Shown: positions 15,992 to 24,648 of the stretch, in pieces
Position numbering within the stretch: position 1 is the stretch's first letter
How the letters are laid out: each line of letters opens with the position of its first letter
Source of the DNA: Suilimivivens sp964571145
Lineage (GTDB): Bacteria > Bacillota > Clostridia > Lachnospirales > Lachnospiraceae
Direction: 5' to 3'
Length of the DNA: 41,435 bases
Assembly: GCA_964571145.1 (NCBI GenBank)
Contig: CAZNAP010000014.1
Coordinates: forward strand, 1 to 41,435
The notes under the pieces: model-generated
What the model was told of the DNA's origin: nothing
What the model saw: the letters and a program-made list of their open reading frames with translations, nothing else
Databases searched by the model: none
Made by a program: the position numbers and the translations under genes

Positions 15992-17121
15992 GCCTGATCT
16001 CCCTTCCCTTTCACTTTTCCTTTGAGCTGATATACAAAGGCAAGTACCTCTGCTACTGCCTGATATAATTCAGGCGGAACCAGTCCTCCTATTTCCACAT
16101 TGGCATAAAGCATTCTTGCCAGTGGCTTGTTTTCAACAATTTCAATACTGTTCTCTTTTGCTACATCCTTAATTTTCTGAGCTAGGTAGTTCTCTCCTTT
16201 GGCCAGTACATAAGGGGCGTCATATTTATCTGCATCATACTTAATTGCTACTGCATAATGCGTCGGGTTGGTGATAACAACATCCGCTTCAGGAAGTTGC
16301 TGCATCATACGCCGCATGGAAGCTTCTCTCATACGTTGCTTTTGCTTACCCTTGATTTGAGGATCACCTTCCTGGTTCTTATATTCATCTTTTACTTCCT
16401 GCTTGGTCATTTTCATATCATCATTGAATTTCCATTTCTGATATGCAAAATCAGCAAAAGCGATAATCATATATACAATTGCAATTCGTATGCCTAAATC
16501 TACTACAATTTCCCCAATCAGACCAATTGCCTGATTGATCGAAATATCATAAAGTAAAAATATTTGGGTTTCCTTCCCCTTTAGATAGGAATAGACCACA
16601 TAACCTATGACAAACAGTTTTAGCATTGACTTCACTAATTCTACCAATGAATTCGCTGAAAACATGCGTCCAAAACCTTTTAACGGATTTAACTTGCTAA
16701 ATTTAGGTTGTAAAGGTTTCGCGGTAGGTGACCATTTTACCTGCGCAATATCACAGACAATTGCTACTACTACCGCAACAATTAGAACCGGTGCCAATAT
16801 TAAAACCAACTCTATAATCATGCCTCTTAACAAAACAATCATGGAGGCGATTGGTACCTGACCGTCATACATCTGTATGGCTTCCGGTATTTGGTTATAC
16901 ACGGTACTAAAATATTCGATAAATGAGGTGCCAATTGTTCCTACATAAAACTTTAGTATCAAGAATAATGCCAGTAATCCAAATGCATTTGCTATTTCTT
17001 TACTTTTCGCTACCTGCCCTTCTTTACGGGCATCTTGGAGCTTTTTCGAAGTGGGTTGTTCTGTCTTCTCACCACCGGGACCATCTTTGGCAAAGAATTG
17101 CAAATTATATGAAAGTATCAA
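15988..17121 (-). CDS. flhB: flagellar export switch protein FlhB
   Basis: FlhB switches secretion from rod/hook to filament substrates once the hook is complete. The 377-aa protein has four membrane helices in the first 225 residues. The C-terminal cytoplasmic domain carries the self-cleaving site NPTH at residues 285-288 (cleavage between Asn and Pro). The early segment EKTEQPTSKKLQDARKEGQV is typical. I use the TTG start at 17121 because AGGAGG lies eight bases upstream, preceding MILSYNLQFFAKDG. It follows fliR by 37 bp. It would receive the hook-length signal from FliK encoded in the same operon. Confidence 0.96.
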   Translation of the reverse strand: MILSYNLQFFAKDGPGGEKTEQPTSKKLQDARKEGQVAKSKEIANAFGLLALFLILKFYVGTIGTSFIEYFSTVYNQIPEAIQMYDGQVPIASMIVLLRGMIIELVLILAPVLIVAVVVAIVCDIAQVKWSPTAKPLQPKFSKLNPLKGFGRMFSANSLVELVKSMLKLFVIGYVVYSYLKGKETQIFLLYDISINQAIGLIGEIVVDLGIRIAIVYMIIAFADFAYQKWKFNDDMKMTKQEVKDEYKNQEGDPQIKGKQKQRMREASMRRMMQQLPEADVVITNPTHYAVAIKYDADKYDAPYVLAKGENYLAQKIKDVAKENSIEIVENKPLARMLYANVEIGGLVPPELYQAVAEVLAFVYQLKGKVKGKGDQA

Positions 17122-17158
17122 TTCCTTGACCTCCTAATCCAGTATTGGCACACAACCG

Positions 17159-17938
17159 CTACATCATCGCTTCCGTGAAAGAAACAACCATACGCTTCAT
17201 TTGCGTATAAATCATATCCGCTGCACCGGACATCATAGAAGTTGACACAAATAAAATAACCAACCCAATCAGAACCTTCATCTGAATACCGACTGCAAAC
17301 ATATTCAGCTGAGGTGAAACTTTCGCCAGTACACCAAGTACCGCATTTAAAACAATCATAACTGCAAATATAGGAAGGCAGATACGAAATCCCAATAACA
17401 GATAATCTGCCATAAATTCCAGCATAGAGGTCATCAGTGAGCCCGGTTGAAGAATTGCACCGTTGACCGGAATCAAAATATAGGTTTCTGCCAACGCTTT
17501 CAATAAGTATCGATGCATTCCTGAAATCATCAGCATCAGCATTACAATATAGTTATAGTAAATTCCGGTTATAGTCGCACTTTGTTTCGTGGTCGGATCC
17601 ATTAAACTGGCCATGGATAATCCCATTTCCATATCTGCAATGTGACCCGCAAAAGACACGATTGACATACACAGGTTCGCGCCAAAGCCTATCAAAAGAC
17701 CAGTTATTGCTTCTTTCATTACCAGCATTGAATACCCTATCAGGGTTTCATACTCCACATCCACTACCGGTACCGTATTGTATAAAAGTACAGCAATAAA
17801 AAAACTTAAGGCAATGCGTACATTTCTTGGTGTATTGCTCATACTAAAAAAAGGAGCTATAAACACAAAGCAAGTAACGCGTACCAGAATCAACAAAAAA
17901 TATTCTAATTCGGCATAAGTAAATGTGTAATTCAGCAT
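17159..17938 (-). CDS. fliR: flagellar export gate protein FliR
   Basis: FliR is part of the FliPQR core of the export gate. The 259-aa protein is almost entirely hydrophobic with about six membrane-type helices and contains the family features FFSMSNTPRNVRIALSF near the N-terminus and a FRICLPIFAVMIVLNAVLGVL segment near residue 190. The length is usual. It starts four bases after the fliQ stop codon, so the gate subunits are translated together. Confidence 0.95.
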   Translation of the reverse strand: MLNYTFTYAELEYFLLILVRVTCFVFIAPFFSMSNTPRNVRIALSFFIAVLLYNTVPVVDVEYETLIGYSMLVMKEAITGLLIGFGANLCMSIVSFAGHIADMEMGLSMASLMDPTTKQSATITGIYYNYIVMLMLMISGMHRYLLKALAETYILIPVNGAILQPGSLMTSMLEFMADYLLLGFRICLPIFAVMIVLNAVLGVLAKVSPQLNMFAVGIQMKVLIGLVILFVSTSMMSGAADMIYTQMKRMVVSFTEAMM

Positions 17939-17942
17939 AGGC

Positions 17943-18212
17943 TTACCTTGTATAAATACTGAAATCAGACCACAAGGATATCATAAAACCGGTTAATTCA
18001 TTCAGCATCCAGCCTCCTAACACAATTAATCCAAGAAAGACTGCAATAATCTTGGGAACAAAAGTAAGTGTCTGTTCCTGAATAGAGGTGACAGTTTGAA
18101 ATATACTGATAATTAAACCCACAATTAAAGATATCAATAAAACCGGAGCTGATACCTTAATGACCAGAAATAAAGCTGTGCTGGCAATCGCTGTTACCTC
18201 ATCAACTGTCAT
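17943..18212 (-). CDS. fliQ: flagellar export gate protein FliQ
   Basis: FliQ wraps the FliP/FliR core of the export gate. The 89-aa protein has two hydrophobic helices (about residues 16-40 and 50-75) with the family core LLISLIVGLIISIFQTVTSIQEQTL shortened here as VGLIISIFQ and IQEQTLTFVPKI. GGAAGGAG precedes the ATG at 18212. It lies between fliP and fliR as in nearly all flagellar loci. Confidence 0.95.
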   Translation of the reverse strand: MTVDEVTAIASTALFLVIKVSAPVLLISLIVGLIISIFQTVTSIQEQTLTFVPKIIAVFLGLIVLGGWMLNELTGFMISLWSDFSIYTR

Positions 18213-18264
18213 GTGATTCTCCTTCCCGACATTTTAATTCTTTATGAATCAGTCATAAGCCCCG

Positions 18265-19131
18265 TCAGTAAAAGGTTTTGACAAGATTTACAATAATCAA
18301 ATTCCATCCATCTGCTAAAACAAATAATAAAATCTTAAAAGGCATCGATATCGTAGTAGGCGGGAGCATCATCATACCCATACTCATCAAAGTGGAGGCT
18401 ACTACCATATCAATAACAATAAACGGTATATAGATACAAAAGCCAATAATAAATGCCTGTCGCAATTCTCCTACGATAAAGCTGGGAATCAATACTGCAA
18501 TTGGAATACCTTCTAAGGTTCCATCCCATTCGTCCCCGCTGATTTCCATGAACATCCGAACGTCCTTGGTTTGCGTTTGTCCATACATAAACTCGCGCAA
18601 AGGAGTCATTCCTGTTTCTAAAAATTCTTCCTGTGTAATTGTCCCATTATCAAAGGGCATCACTGCTTCATTATAAATCTGTGTAATCGTAGGTCTCATA
18701 ATGAAGAAGGTTAAAAACAAAGCTAACCCAATCAGAACCTGATTCGGCGGTGCTGTTTGGGTATTTAATGCAGCCCTCGTAAAATGGAGTACAATAATAA
18801 TTCTTGTGAAAGAGGTCAGCATGATTAGCAATGTCGGTGCCAGTGCTATCAAAGTCAACGTAATCAGAATTCGAAGGGTTCCGTTGACCTGACCATTCCC
18901 CTCATTATTGGTAATCGTAAGGCTATTGGCAATATTCAGTTCTGTCAAATCCTCACCAGTTTCCGCGCTGCCCGGTTCATTGATGTTGGTCCGTTGCTGC
19001 GTTTCGCCTGTCAGACCTTCGTCGATTGTAGTGGCATATACTTCCAGTTGAGGAATAATACACAATATGCCTACCGTCATCAGCAGGCATATTATCTTCA
19101 TCATTTTTCTAACGGCAAAGTTCTTTTTCAT
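18265..19131 (-). CDS. fliP: flagellar export gate protein FliP
   Basis: FliP is the main subunit of the export gate pore. The 288-aa precursor has an N-terminal signal peptide (about 1-33, hydrophobic MKIICLLMTVGILCI, ending near VYA), as FliP proteins usually do. A spacer and then the membrane region (about 85-288) follow, with TSFTRIIIVLHFTRAALNTQ and the conserved FIVGELRQAFIIGFCIYIPF and MMLPPTTISMPFKILLFVL segments. Internal ATG codons at residues 10 and 11 are possible alternative starts. It follows fliO by 12 bp. Confidence 0.96.
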   Translation of the reverse strand: MKKNFAVRKMMKIICLLMTVGILCIIPQLEVYATTIDEGLTGETQQRTNINEPGSAETGEDLTELNIANSLTITNNEGNGQVNGTLRILITLTLIALAPTLLIMLTSFTRIIIVLHFTRAALNTQTAPPNQVLIGLALFLTFFIMRPTITQIYNEAVMPFDNGTITQEEFLETGMTPLREFMYGQTQTKDVRMFMEISGDEWDGTLEGIPIAVLIPSFIVGELRQAFIIGFCIYIPFIVIDMVVASTLMSMGMMMLPPTTISMPFKILLFVLADGWNLIIVNLVKTFY

Positions 19132-19143
19132 ATTGCCTCATCC

Positions 19144-19503
19144 TTAGTCTTTCTCTTTATCCTTGATTTTTTTTACTTTTTCCAGAATACCGGCAAAATC
19201 TACCATTTTTCCTTCCGGGATATTCGGAATCAGTAATTCCTCTTCAGAAAGTTCAGTAAGCATATGTACTTCGTCCTTGCCAACGGCTATCACCAGATAT
19301 TTGTTACCCGTTCTGACAATTTGAATATATTTATTTGGTGTCAGTCTACAGGTCTCCAACACTTCAATGTTGCCAGCAATAGTCTTTCCCCTTTGATATT
19401 TAGCAATCCATCTGGTAACTGCATAGGTAATGAACAGTACAAAAGCAAAAAGAATCAGCACTGTTATAAACTGAATATAGCTATCCGCCTTGCTTGTGAG
19501 CAT
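19144..19503 (-). CDS. fliO: flagellar biosynthesis protein FliO/FliZ
   Basis: FliO (FliZ in Bacillus) is a small membrane protein that stabilises FliP during gate assembly. The roughly 119-aa protein has one membrane helix (about 12-34) followed by a small beta-rich cytoplasmic domain with the typical ETCRLTPNKYIQIVRTGNKYLVIAVG. I place the start at the ATG at 19503, one base after the cheY stop; a TTG at 19512 inside cheY is an alternative. Its position between cheY and fliP matches Bacillus fliZ. Confidence 0.9.
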   Translation of the reverse strand: MLTSKADSYIQFITVLILFAFVLFITYAVTRWIAKYQRGKTIAGNIEVLETCRLTPNKYIQIVRTGNKYLVIAVGKDEVHMLTELSEEELLIPNIPEGKMVDFAGILEKVKKIKDKEKD

Positions 19504-19504
19504 A

Positions 19505-19867
19505 TTAACCAACTACTTTCTTAACAGCTTCCAATACACGATCCGGCTGGAAAGGTTTTACGATAAAGTCCTTTGCTCCTGCCTGAATAGATTCAATTAC
19601 CATAGCCTGCTGGCCCATTGCAGAACACATAATAATCAATGCATTACTGTCAGCGCCCTTAATTTTCTTCAATGCAGCTATGCCATCCATTTCCGGCATG
19701 GTAATATCCATTAATACCAAATCGGGATTCAGCTCGCTATATTTTTCAAAAGCCTTTACCCCATTTTCAGCTTCGCCGACAACATTATAGCCATTTTTCG
19801 TAAGAATGTCCTTAATCATCATTCTCATGAATGCCGCATCATCAACAATTAAAATATTTTTTGCCAT
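19505..19867 (-). CDS. cheY: chemotaxis response regulator CheY
   Basis: CheY carries the phosphate signal from CheA to the motor switch. The 120-aa single receiver domain shows the acidic pair Asp9-Asp10 (LIVDDAAFMR), phospho-acceptor Asp54 (LVLMDITMPEMDG), the Ser/Thr near 82 (IIMCSAMG) and Lys104 in VKPF. In Bacillus-type systems CheY-P binds FliM and promotes counter-clockwise rotation. It is encoded directly after fliY, whose product can dephosphorylate it. Confidence 0.96.
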   Translation of the reverse strand: MAKNILIVDDAAFMRMMIKDILTKNGYNVVGEAENGVKAFEKYSELNPDLVLMDITMPEMDGIAALKKIKGADSNALIIMCSAMGQQAMVIESIQAGAKDFIVKPFQPDRVLEAVKKVVG

Positions 19868-19884
19868 AGTTTTCTCTCCTACTC

Positions 19885-21120
19885 TTACTTTATGATTTCG
19901 GTTACACGAATACCAAAGCTCTCTTCAATTACAACAACCTCGCCCTTGGCAACAAACTTACCGTTTACTAATACATCTATTGGTTCACCGGCTATTTTAT
20001 CCAGTTCTATAATCGTTCCCGGTGCGAAGTCCAAAATTTCTGCTATTGATTTTTTCGTTCTTCCAAGTTCAACAGTTACATCCAATGGTACATCTCTGAT
20101 TAATCCGATGTTTTCCTGACCGGCCAATCCACTCAAATCATTATTGAAGTTCTGGAATTGTGCGGGCTGAATATTCATATCCTGCATATTCATAGGTGTA
20201 CCCATCATGCCCATTTGCGGCATACCCTGATAACCCATATTGTTCATCATCGGCATACCCATACCGCCCATATTCATTTGAGGCATCTGCGGCATTTGAT
20301 TCATAGCACCCATATTCATATTTGCCTGACTGATACTTGGCTGCGGAGCAGGTGTCTCTACTGTTGGTGGAATATATGGTTCAGGCTCAGGTTGTACATC
20401 CGGCGACTGTTGTGCCATAAAGGTTTTATATAAGTCCCTTGCAAAATCTATCGGATAGAGTTGCATGATTGTACTGTCTACCAAATCGTCGATTTGCATT
20501 ATAAACGATATCTTAACAAAAGTACCTGCTAGAAAAGATGCTATTTCATCTCCTTGTACAAACGATGACAAATCGATTAGATTGGCTTCCGGGGTACTGA
20601 TATCAATCACTTTTCCCAACATCGTAGACATGGAAGTTGCAGCTGAACCCATCATTTGATTCATTGCTTCTGAAATTGCACTAAGATGTAACTCTCCCAG
20701 CTCTGCTTCCAAATTACTTCCGTCTCCGCCCATCATGAGGTCTGTAATGACTTTTACGTCATTTTCTTTCAAGACCATGATGTTTGAACCGTCCAGACCC
20801 GAAGTATATCGTATTTGAATAAATACACAGGGACGCTGATAGTCTTCACTGACTGTACTCCAATCAGTTAAAGTTACTACCGGTGTGGTAATGTTCACTT
20901 TGCGATTAACCAGCGAATATAACGTCGTAGCCGAAGAACCCATGCTGATATTTGCTATTTCGCCAATGGCATCTCTTTCATCCGGTGTAAGCACATCTTC
21001 ATTCATTTGAGCATCCGTTTGTGCCACCGGTTCTGGTGCCTGTGATGCGTTGGTATCACCGGACATATCCATACCACTGAGTAGGGCATTAATTTCATCT
21101 TGTGATAACATTCCGTCCAT
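19885..21120 (-). CDS. fliY: flagellar C-ring protein and CheY-P phosphatase FliY
   Basis: FliY replaces FliN in many Firmicutes: it forms part of the switch and dephosphorylates CheY-P. The 411-aa protein has an N-terminal CheY-P-binding motif LSQDEINALLSGM (5-17). A CheC-like domain (about 40-220) follows with two intact active-site patterns, DAIGEIAN and SAISEAMN. A long linker (about 235-325) is very rich in Met, Gly, Asn, Gln and Pro. The C-terminal FliN/SpoA domain occupies about 335-411. The Met-rich linker is unusual in composition. It starts just after the fliM stop codon (four-base gap). Confidence 0.95.
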   Translation of the reverse strand: MDGMLSQDEINALLSGMDMSGDTNASQAPEPVAQTDAQMNEDVLTPDERDAIGEIANISMGSSATTLYSLVNRKVNITTPVVTLTDWSTVSEDYQRPCVFIQIRYTSGLDGSNIMVLKENDVKVITDLMMGGDGSNLEAELGELHLSAISEAMNQMMGSAATSMSTMLGKVIDISTPEANLIDLSSFVQGDEIASFLAGTFVKISFIMQIDDLVDSTIMQLYPIDFARDLYKTFMAQQSPDVQPEPEPYIPPTVETPAPQPSISQANMNMGAMNQMPQMPQMNMGGMGMPMMNNMGYQGMPQMGMMGTPMNMQDMNIQPAQFQNFNNDLSGLAGQENIGLIRDVPLDVTVELGRTKKSIAEILDFAPGTIIELDKIAGEPIDVLVNGKFVAKGEVVVIEESFGIRVTEIIK

Positions 21121-21123
21121 GCT

Positions 21124-22104
21124 TTACTCCCCCTCTCTGATTACCGATGTTACCCGAATTGCATACTTATCTTTATTGGAGCCCGGCAATGCCGAAAACT
21201 TCTTAATGTTTCCAACAAATACTTCCATCTCCGAATCTACTCTGGCATCTAACCTAATTATATCACCAAGTTGTAAATTCAGGAAATCACTGACGGATAC
21301 CTGACTTTTTCCAAGAACTGCTTTCACCGGTACATCTATTCTTTTAATGAGCGCTTCAATATGCTCTTCGTAATCTTCTGAATCTTCTTTTTGCATGGTA
21401 GAAAACCAATACTTGGTATTCAGTTTATCCATGACATCTTCCAAGGTAAAATAAGGAAGACATATATTCATAAATCCTTCTACATCCCCGATTCGTACAT
21501 TCAAAGTAATAATTGCTATCATATCACTTGGTGCGATAACTTGAGCAAATTGGGCATTTGTCTCGATTCTCTCCATCATAGGAGATACATCTATAACATT
21601 CTTCCACGGCTCTCGCATCAACTGCATGCATATAATGATAATTTTCTCAATAATTGTCATTTCTATCTCTGAAAAGTCTCTGTTCTTTTCAAGAGTAGCC
21701 CCTTGTCCTCCAAGCATTCGGTCTATCATTGCAAAACCAAGATTGGGTGCAAGTTCTAATATAATATTACCGGTCAGTGGCTTAAAATCCACTATACCCA
21801 AAATAACCGGATTGGATAAAGCATTTGTAAACTCCGAAAACGTTACTGTTTCCGAACTTGCCACAGTTGCTTGAACACTCTTTCTTAAGTAAACCGGAAG
21901 ATTCGTGGAAATCAATCTGCAGTAATGCTCATATATGATTTCAAGTGTACGTAAATGCTCTTTGGAAAACTTCGCAGGTCGTTTAAAATCATAATCCTTC
22001 ACCGGTTTATCTCCGGAATCCTGCATTTGTTCCATATCCAATTCGCCGGTACTTAGTGCGTTTAGCAAATTGTCTATCTCACTTTGAGACAATACCTCGC
22101 CCAC
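21124..22104 (-). CDS. fliM: flagellar motor switch protein FliM
   Basis: FliM is the middle part of the C ring, binding CheY-P and FliG to set rotation direction. The 326-aa protein has the N-terminal CheY-P-binding motif LSQSEIDNLL (residues 5-14), a CheC-like middle domain (about 45-230, with LGFAMIDRMLGGQG), and a C-terminal SpoA domain (about 250-320, with VSVSDFLNLQLGDII). The start is a GTG at 22104, with AGGAGG eight bases upstream. fliY follows directly. Confidence 0.96.
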   Translation of the reverse strand: MGEVLSQSEIDNLLNALSTGELDMEQMQDSGDKPVKDYDFKRPAKFSKEHLRTLEIIYEHYCRLISTNLPVYLRKSVQATVASSETVTFSEFTNALSNPVILGIVDFKPLTGNIILELAPNLGFAMIDRMLGGQGATLEKNRDFSEIEMTIIEKIIIICMQLMREPWKNVIDVSPMMERIETNAQFAQVIAPSDMIAIITLNVRIGDVEGFMNICLPYFTLEDVMDKLNTKYWFSTMQKEDSEDYEEHIEALIKRIDVPVKAVLGKSQVSVSDFLNLQLGDIIRLDARVDSEMEVFVGNIKKFSALPGSNKDKYAIRVTSVIREGE

Positions 22105-22168
22105 GAGTCTTCACCTCCTTCGTTCCAGCCGTTACAGTCTGTCAATAGTGTTGCCCCGTAAATGGCCT

Positions 22169-22687
22169 TTACTGATAGAGTGCGCTGCTCAGTGTTACAT
22201 CGAATATAAAGTCAGAATCAAACAGTGCCTGTATTCTCTCTAAAATAGCTTGTTTAACTGCCTCGGGATCGGCGTTTGCTTCTTCAGTGGTAAACTGACC
22301 CACTGCATCATTTATTTCTCCCTTAATCAAATCTTCTCTGGATGCCAAATCAGCACCATAATCTTTATAATCCTTGTGCTTAATATCCATAGATAACGTA
22401 ACTGAAAGCATTACATAATGATCTTTTCCATCTGCGCTCTTCTTAAGTGGTATCATCATATCCGCAATTGTATAGGGTGCAATATTCTTCATCGGAACCA
22501 CTACTGCTGCTTCTTCTTCCGCAGCCTGCTCTGTCTGCAAATCCAAGCTAATCGCAGAGGCTACATCTCCGACCAGTGCAGCTGTTTTCTTATTCGTATC
22601 TGTAACGCTGAACATCATAATCGAAGTTAAAACGATATTCACAATCAATAATGCCAAAATTACAATGGATATTAGATTTTTCTTCAT
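22169..22687 (-). CDS. fliL: flagellar basal-body-associated protein FliL
   Basis: FliL surrounds and supports the stator complexes. The 172-aa protein has one N-terminal membrane helix (about 5-27), a short Ala/Glu linker, and the periplasmic-type domain (about 65-170) with YVMLSVTLSMDIKHKDY and a C-terminal helix/strand ending DVTLSSALYQ. Length is usual. It lies directly after motB and before fliM, so stator and stator-support genes are adjacent. Confidence 0.9.
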   Translation of the reverse strand: MKKNLISIVILALLIVNIVLTSIMMFSVTDTNKKTAALVGDVASAISLDLQTEQAAEEEAAVVVPMKNIAPYTIADMMIPLKKSADGKDHYVMLSVTLSMDIKHKDYKDYGADLASREDLIKGEINDAVGQFTTEEANADPEAVKQAILERIQALFDSDFIFDVTLSSALYQ

Positions 22688-22712
22688 ATTGCTTATGCCC
22701 TTTCTATTCTCG

Positions 22713-23519
22713 CTAATAAGAACTTAAGGAATTATATACCTTGATTTCTACTCTTCTGTTCTGTGCTCTTCCTTCCGCCGTGGAATTATCCGCAATCGGA
22801 ATGTACTCGCCTCTTCCAGAATGTTTGATTTGACTCACATCCAAGGTAGTATTATCAGCCAAATAATAAAATACCGAAAGTGCTCGTCCGCTGCTCAACT
22901 CATCATTATTCGAATACTTGGAGCCTGACATAGGGACATTATCTGTGTGACCTTCTATTTCTATTAAGCCGGGGCTGAATCGCTGAAGAATAATACCCAG
23001 CTGGTTCATTAACGGCATGGCGTCCTCTTTAATTACTACACTTCCCGAATCAAATAACAGGGCTCCGTTTAAAGTCAACTGTACATACTGGGATGTAAAC
23101 TCTATATCAATTTCTTTATCAAGATTCTTCTCTTGTAAGGCTTCTTCCATCTTCTCAGCCATCTCTTCGGATTCCGCCAATTTCGCTTCTTCCAAATACT
23201 CTGTTGCTGACTCTAAATCTTCAGGTACTGTCTCGCCTTCTGCATCTCTTCCTGTACTGTTGATGTACTCATCCAACTCATTTAACTGGCTGACACCGTT
23301 ACTAATCAGTACGCCGTCTCCTATTGCAGTAGAACCTGCGGAAAAGATACTAAAAGTCTGATTAAAGGATGCCGCCATGAGGTCAAATTTCTGTGCATCT
23401 ACTGTTGACATGGAAAAGAGCATAACGAAGAAGCAAAGCAGCAAATTCATCAAATCGGCAAATGTCGCTTGCCAGGCCGGCGAGCCTTTAGGTGGTTCTT
23501 CCGGTTTTCTTTTAGCCAT
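22713..23519 (-). CDS. motB: flagellar stator protein MotB
   Basis: MotB anchors the proton-driven stator to peptidoglycan. The 268-aa protein has an N-terminal helix with the essential proton-binding Asp (Asp22 in TFADLMNLLLCFF), a plug/linker region (about 45-130), and an OmpA-like peptidoglycan-binding domain (about 140-262, with IEGHTDNVPM and SSGRALSVFYYL). I start at 23519 because GGAGG lies eight bases before that ATG; it overlaps the motA stop by eight bases. The Asp next to hydrophobic residues fits MotB, though coupling ion cannot be read with certainty. Confidence 0.95.
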   Translation of the reverse strand: MAKRKPEEPPKGSPAWQATFADLMNLLLCFFVMLFSMSTVDAQKFDLMAASFNQTFSIFSAGSTAIGDGVLISNGVSQLNELDEYINSTGRDAEGETVPEDLESATEYLEEAKLAESEEMAEKMEEALQEKNLDKEIDIEFTSQYVQLTLNGALLFDSGSVVIKEDAMPLMNQLGIILQRFSPGLIEIEGHTDNVPMSGSKYSNNDELSSGRALSVFYYLADNTTLDVSQIKHSGRGEYIPIADNSTAEGRAQNRRVEIKVYNSLSSY

Positions 23520-24303
23520 CCTCTTCACCTCCGTCAGTCTGTGTTCCGCGATCTACAGGCGAAAGGAATGATTTTAGCTTCTCTTCAATAACTCTGGGGT
23601 TTTCACCCGCCTGAATCGAAAGCAAACCTTCAATCATAATTTCCTTCATCATTATTTCATTGGCATTATTTACTTTTAACTTACTGGCTACAGGCGTACA
23701 AATCCAGTTCGCCAACAAAGAACCATACAACGTTGTAATAAGTGCTACCGCCATGGACGGACCGATACTGGAGGGGTCATCCATTTCATAAAGCATGTTT
23801 ACAAGACCTACCAGCGTACCAATCATACCCCAGGCAGGTCCCATTGCTCCTAAATCTTCCCAAAAGGCTATCTTTTTCTTATGTCTGTCTTCTACGCTAA
23901 TCAGTTCTGTCTCCATAATACCACGTACAAGCTCCGGATCAGTACCGTCGACAATAAGTAAAATTCCCTTTTTCATAAACTCATCATCCAAATCTCCGGC
24001 AGCTTCTTCCAGTGAAAGAAGTCCTTCTTTACGTGCCACATTGGATAAATCAATAATCTTTTGAATCATCGTCTTTATATCTATTACCGGTGCTTTAAAA
24101 ACCAGCATAAAGCTCTTCAGTCCACCTAAATAGTCCGAAAGAGTATTTGCTGCAAGGATAGCAAAAAAGGCACCACCAAATGTTATAATTGCTGATGGCA
24201 AATCCAAATAGCGGTCAATATTCTGTATACCAGCATTATCTATAATACCATAGGCACACATCGCAAAACAAAGCACCAAGCCTAAAATCGACGCTAAATC
24301 CAC
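23512..24303 (-). CDS. motA: flagellar stator protein MotA
   Basis: MotA forms the ion channel with MotB and turns the rotor through FliG. The roughly 263-aa protein has four membrane helices (two near the N-terminus, two around 150-205) and a charged cytoplasmic loop between them, with the MotA signature WEDLGAMGPAWGMIGTLVGLV. I prefer the GTG start at 24303 (MDLASILGLVLC), which matches the usual MotA start; a GTG three codons upstream (24312) is an alternative. Neither has a strong ribosome binding site. motA follows flbD, an arrangement not found in B. subtilis, where motAB is elsewhere. Confidence 0.95.
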   Translation of the reverse strand: MDLASILGLVLCFAMCAYGIIDNAGIQNIDRYLDLPSAIITFGGAFFAILAANTLSDYLGGLKSFMLVFKAPVIDIKTMIQKIIDLSNVARKEGLLSLEEAAGDLDDEFMKKGILLIVDGTDPELVRGIMETELISVEDRHKKKIAFWEDLGAMGPAWGMIGTLVGLVNMLYEMDDPSSIGPSMAVALITTLYGSLLANWICTPVASKLKVNNANEIMMKEIMIEGLLSIQAGENPRVIEEKLKSFLSPVDRGTQTDGGEEDG

Positions 24304-24323
24304 AATTTTCACCCATTTTTACG

Positions 24324-24509
24324 CTAATTCGCAAAAATATCCTTTCTATACGATTTTACAAGATTTTTCACCTCTTGTCTACTTTCTTTTACAATTATTT
24401 TTCTTCCTGTGGTAAATGCGATAACCGTATCCGGGGTTTCTTCCACAAGCTCCATTAAATCTGGGTTTACCAACACTTTGGCACCATTTATTTTCGTTAA
24501 TTCAATCAT
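24324..24509 (-). CDS. flbD: FlbD/SwrD family flagellar protein
   Basis: This 61-aa protein belongs to the short FlbD (SwrD/YlzI) family found near flgE. SwrD raises motor torque in B. subtilis. It begins MIELTKINGAKVLVNPDLMEL, continues with the conserved PDTVIAFTTGRKIIVKES, and ends in a basic helix. The ribosome binding site is GGGGG upstream of the ATG at 24509. It precedes motA here, fitting a stator-related role; that link is inference from context. Confidence 0.9.
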   Translation of the reverse strand: MIELTKINGAKVLVNPDLMELVEETPDTVIAFTTGRKIIVKESRQEVKNLVKSYRKDIFAN

Positions 24510-24540
24510 ATGTAACCCCCTTTTTATTAAAACTGCTAAA

Positions 24541-24566
24541 GGGAACCGACCTTACGCCCGGTTCCC
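24541..24566 (-). terminator. terminator-like hairpin between flgE and flbD
   Basis: Perfect eight-base arms GGGAACCG/CGGTTCCC (24541-24548 and 24559-24566) with a 10-nt loop are followed on the minus strand by TTT-AGCAG-TTTT. This is an imperfect intrinsic terminator inside the operon, so part of the transcripts may stop before flbD-motAB-fliL. Nothing upstream looks like a strong new promoter, although TTGACA occurs on the minus strand at 24602-24607 with only a poor -10 (CAAAAT) 17 bp later. Confidence 0.6.
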
Positions 24567-24614
24567 TCATACCCAAATATTTTGTTTTATCACCAAATAT
24601 CTGTCAATATATAC

Positions 24615-24648
24615 CTATATTACCAATTATAACTATATTACCAATTAT
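24615..24648. repeat. 16-bp direct repeat overlapping the flgE stop codon
   Basis: CTATATTACCAATTAT occurs twice, at 24615-24630 and 24633-24648, separated by two bases. The second copy covers the flgE stop codon. It looks like a small recent tandem duplication in AT-rich sequence between flgE and the hairpin at 24541-24566. Confidence 0.75.

Noticed and set aside
20158..20433. His-rich plus-strand frame opposite fliY
   Set aside because: It is the antisense reading of the Met-rich linker (ATG read as CAT gives His) and has no start signal.
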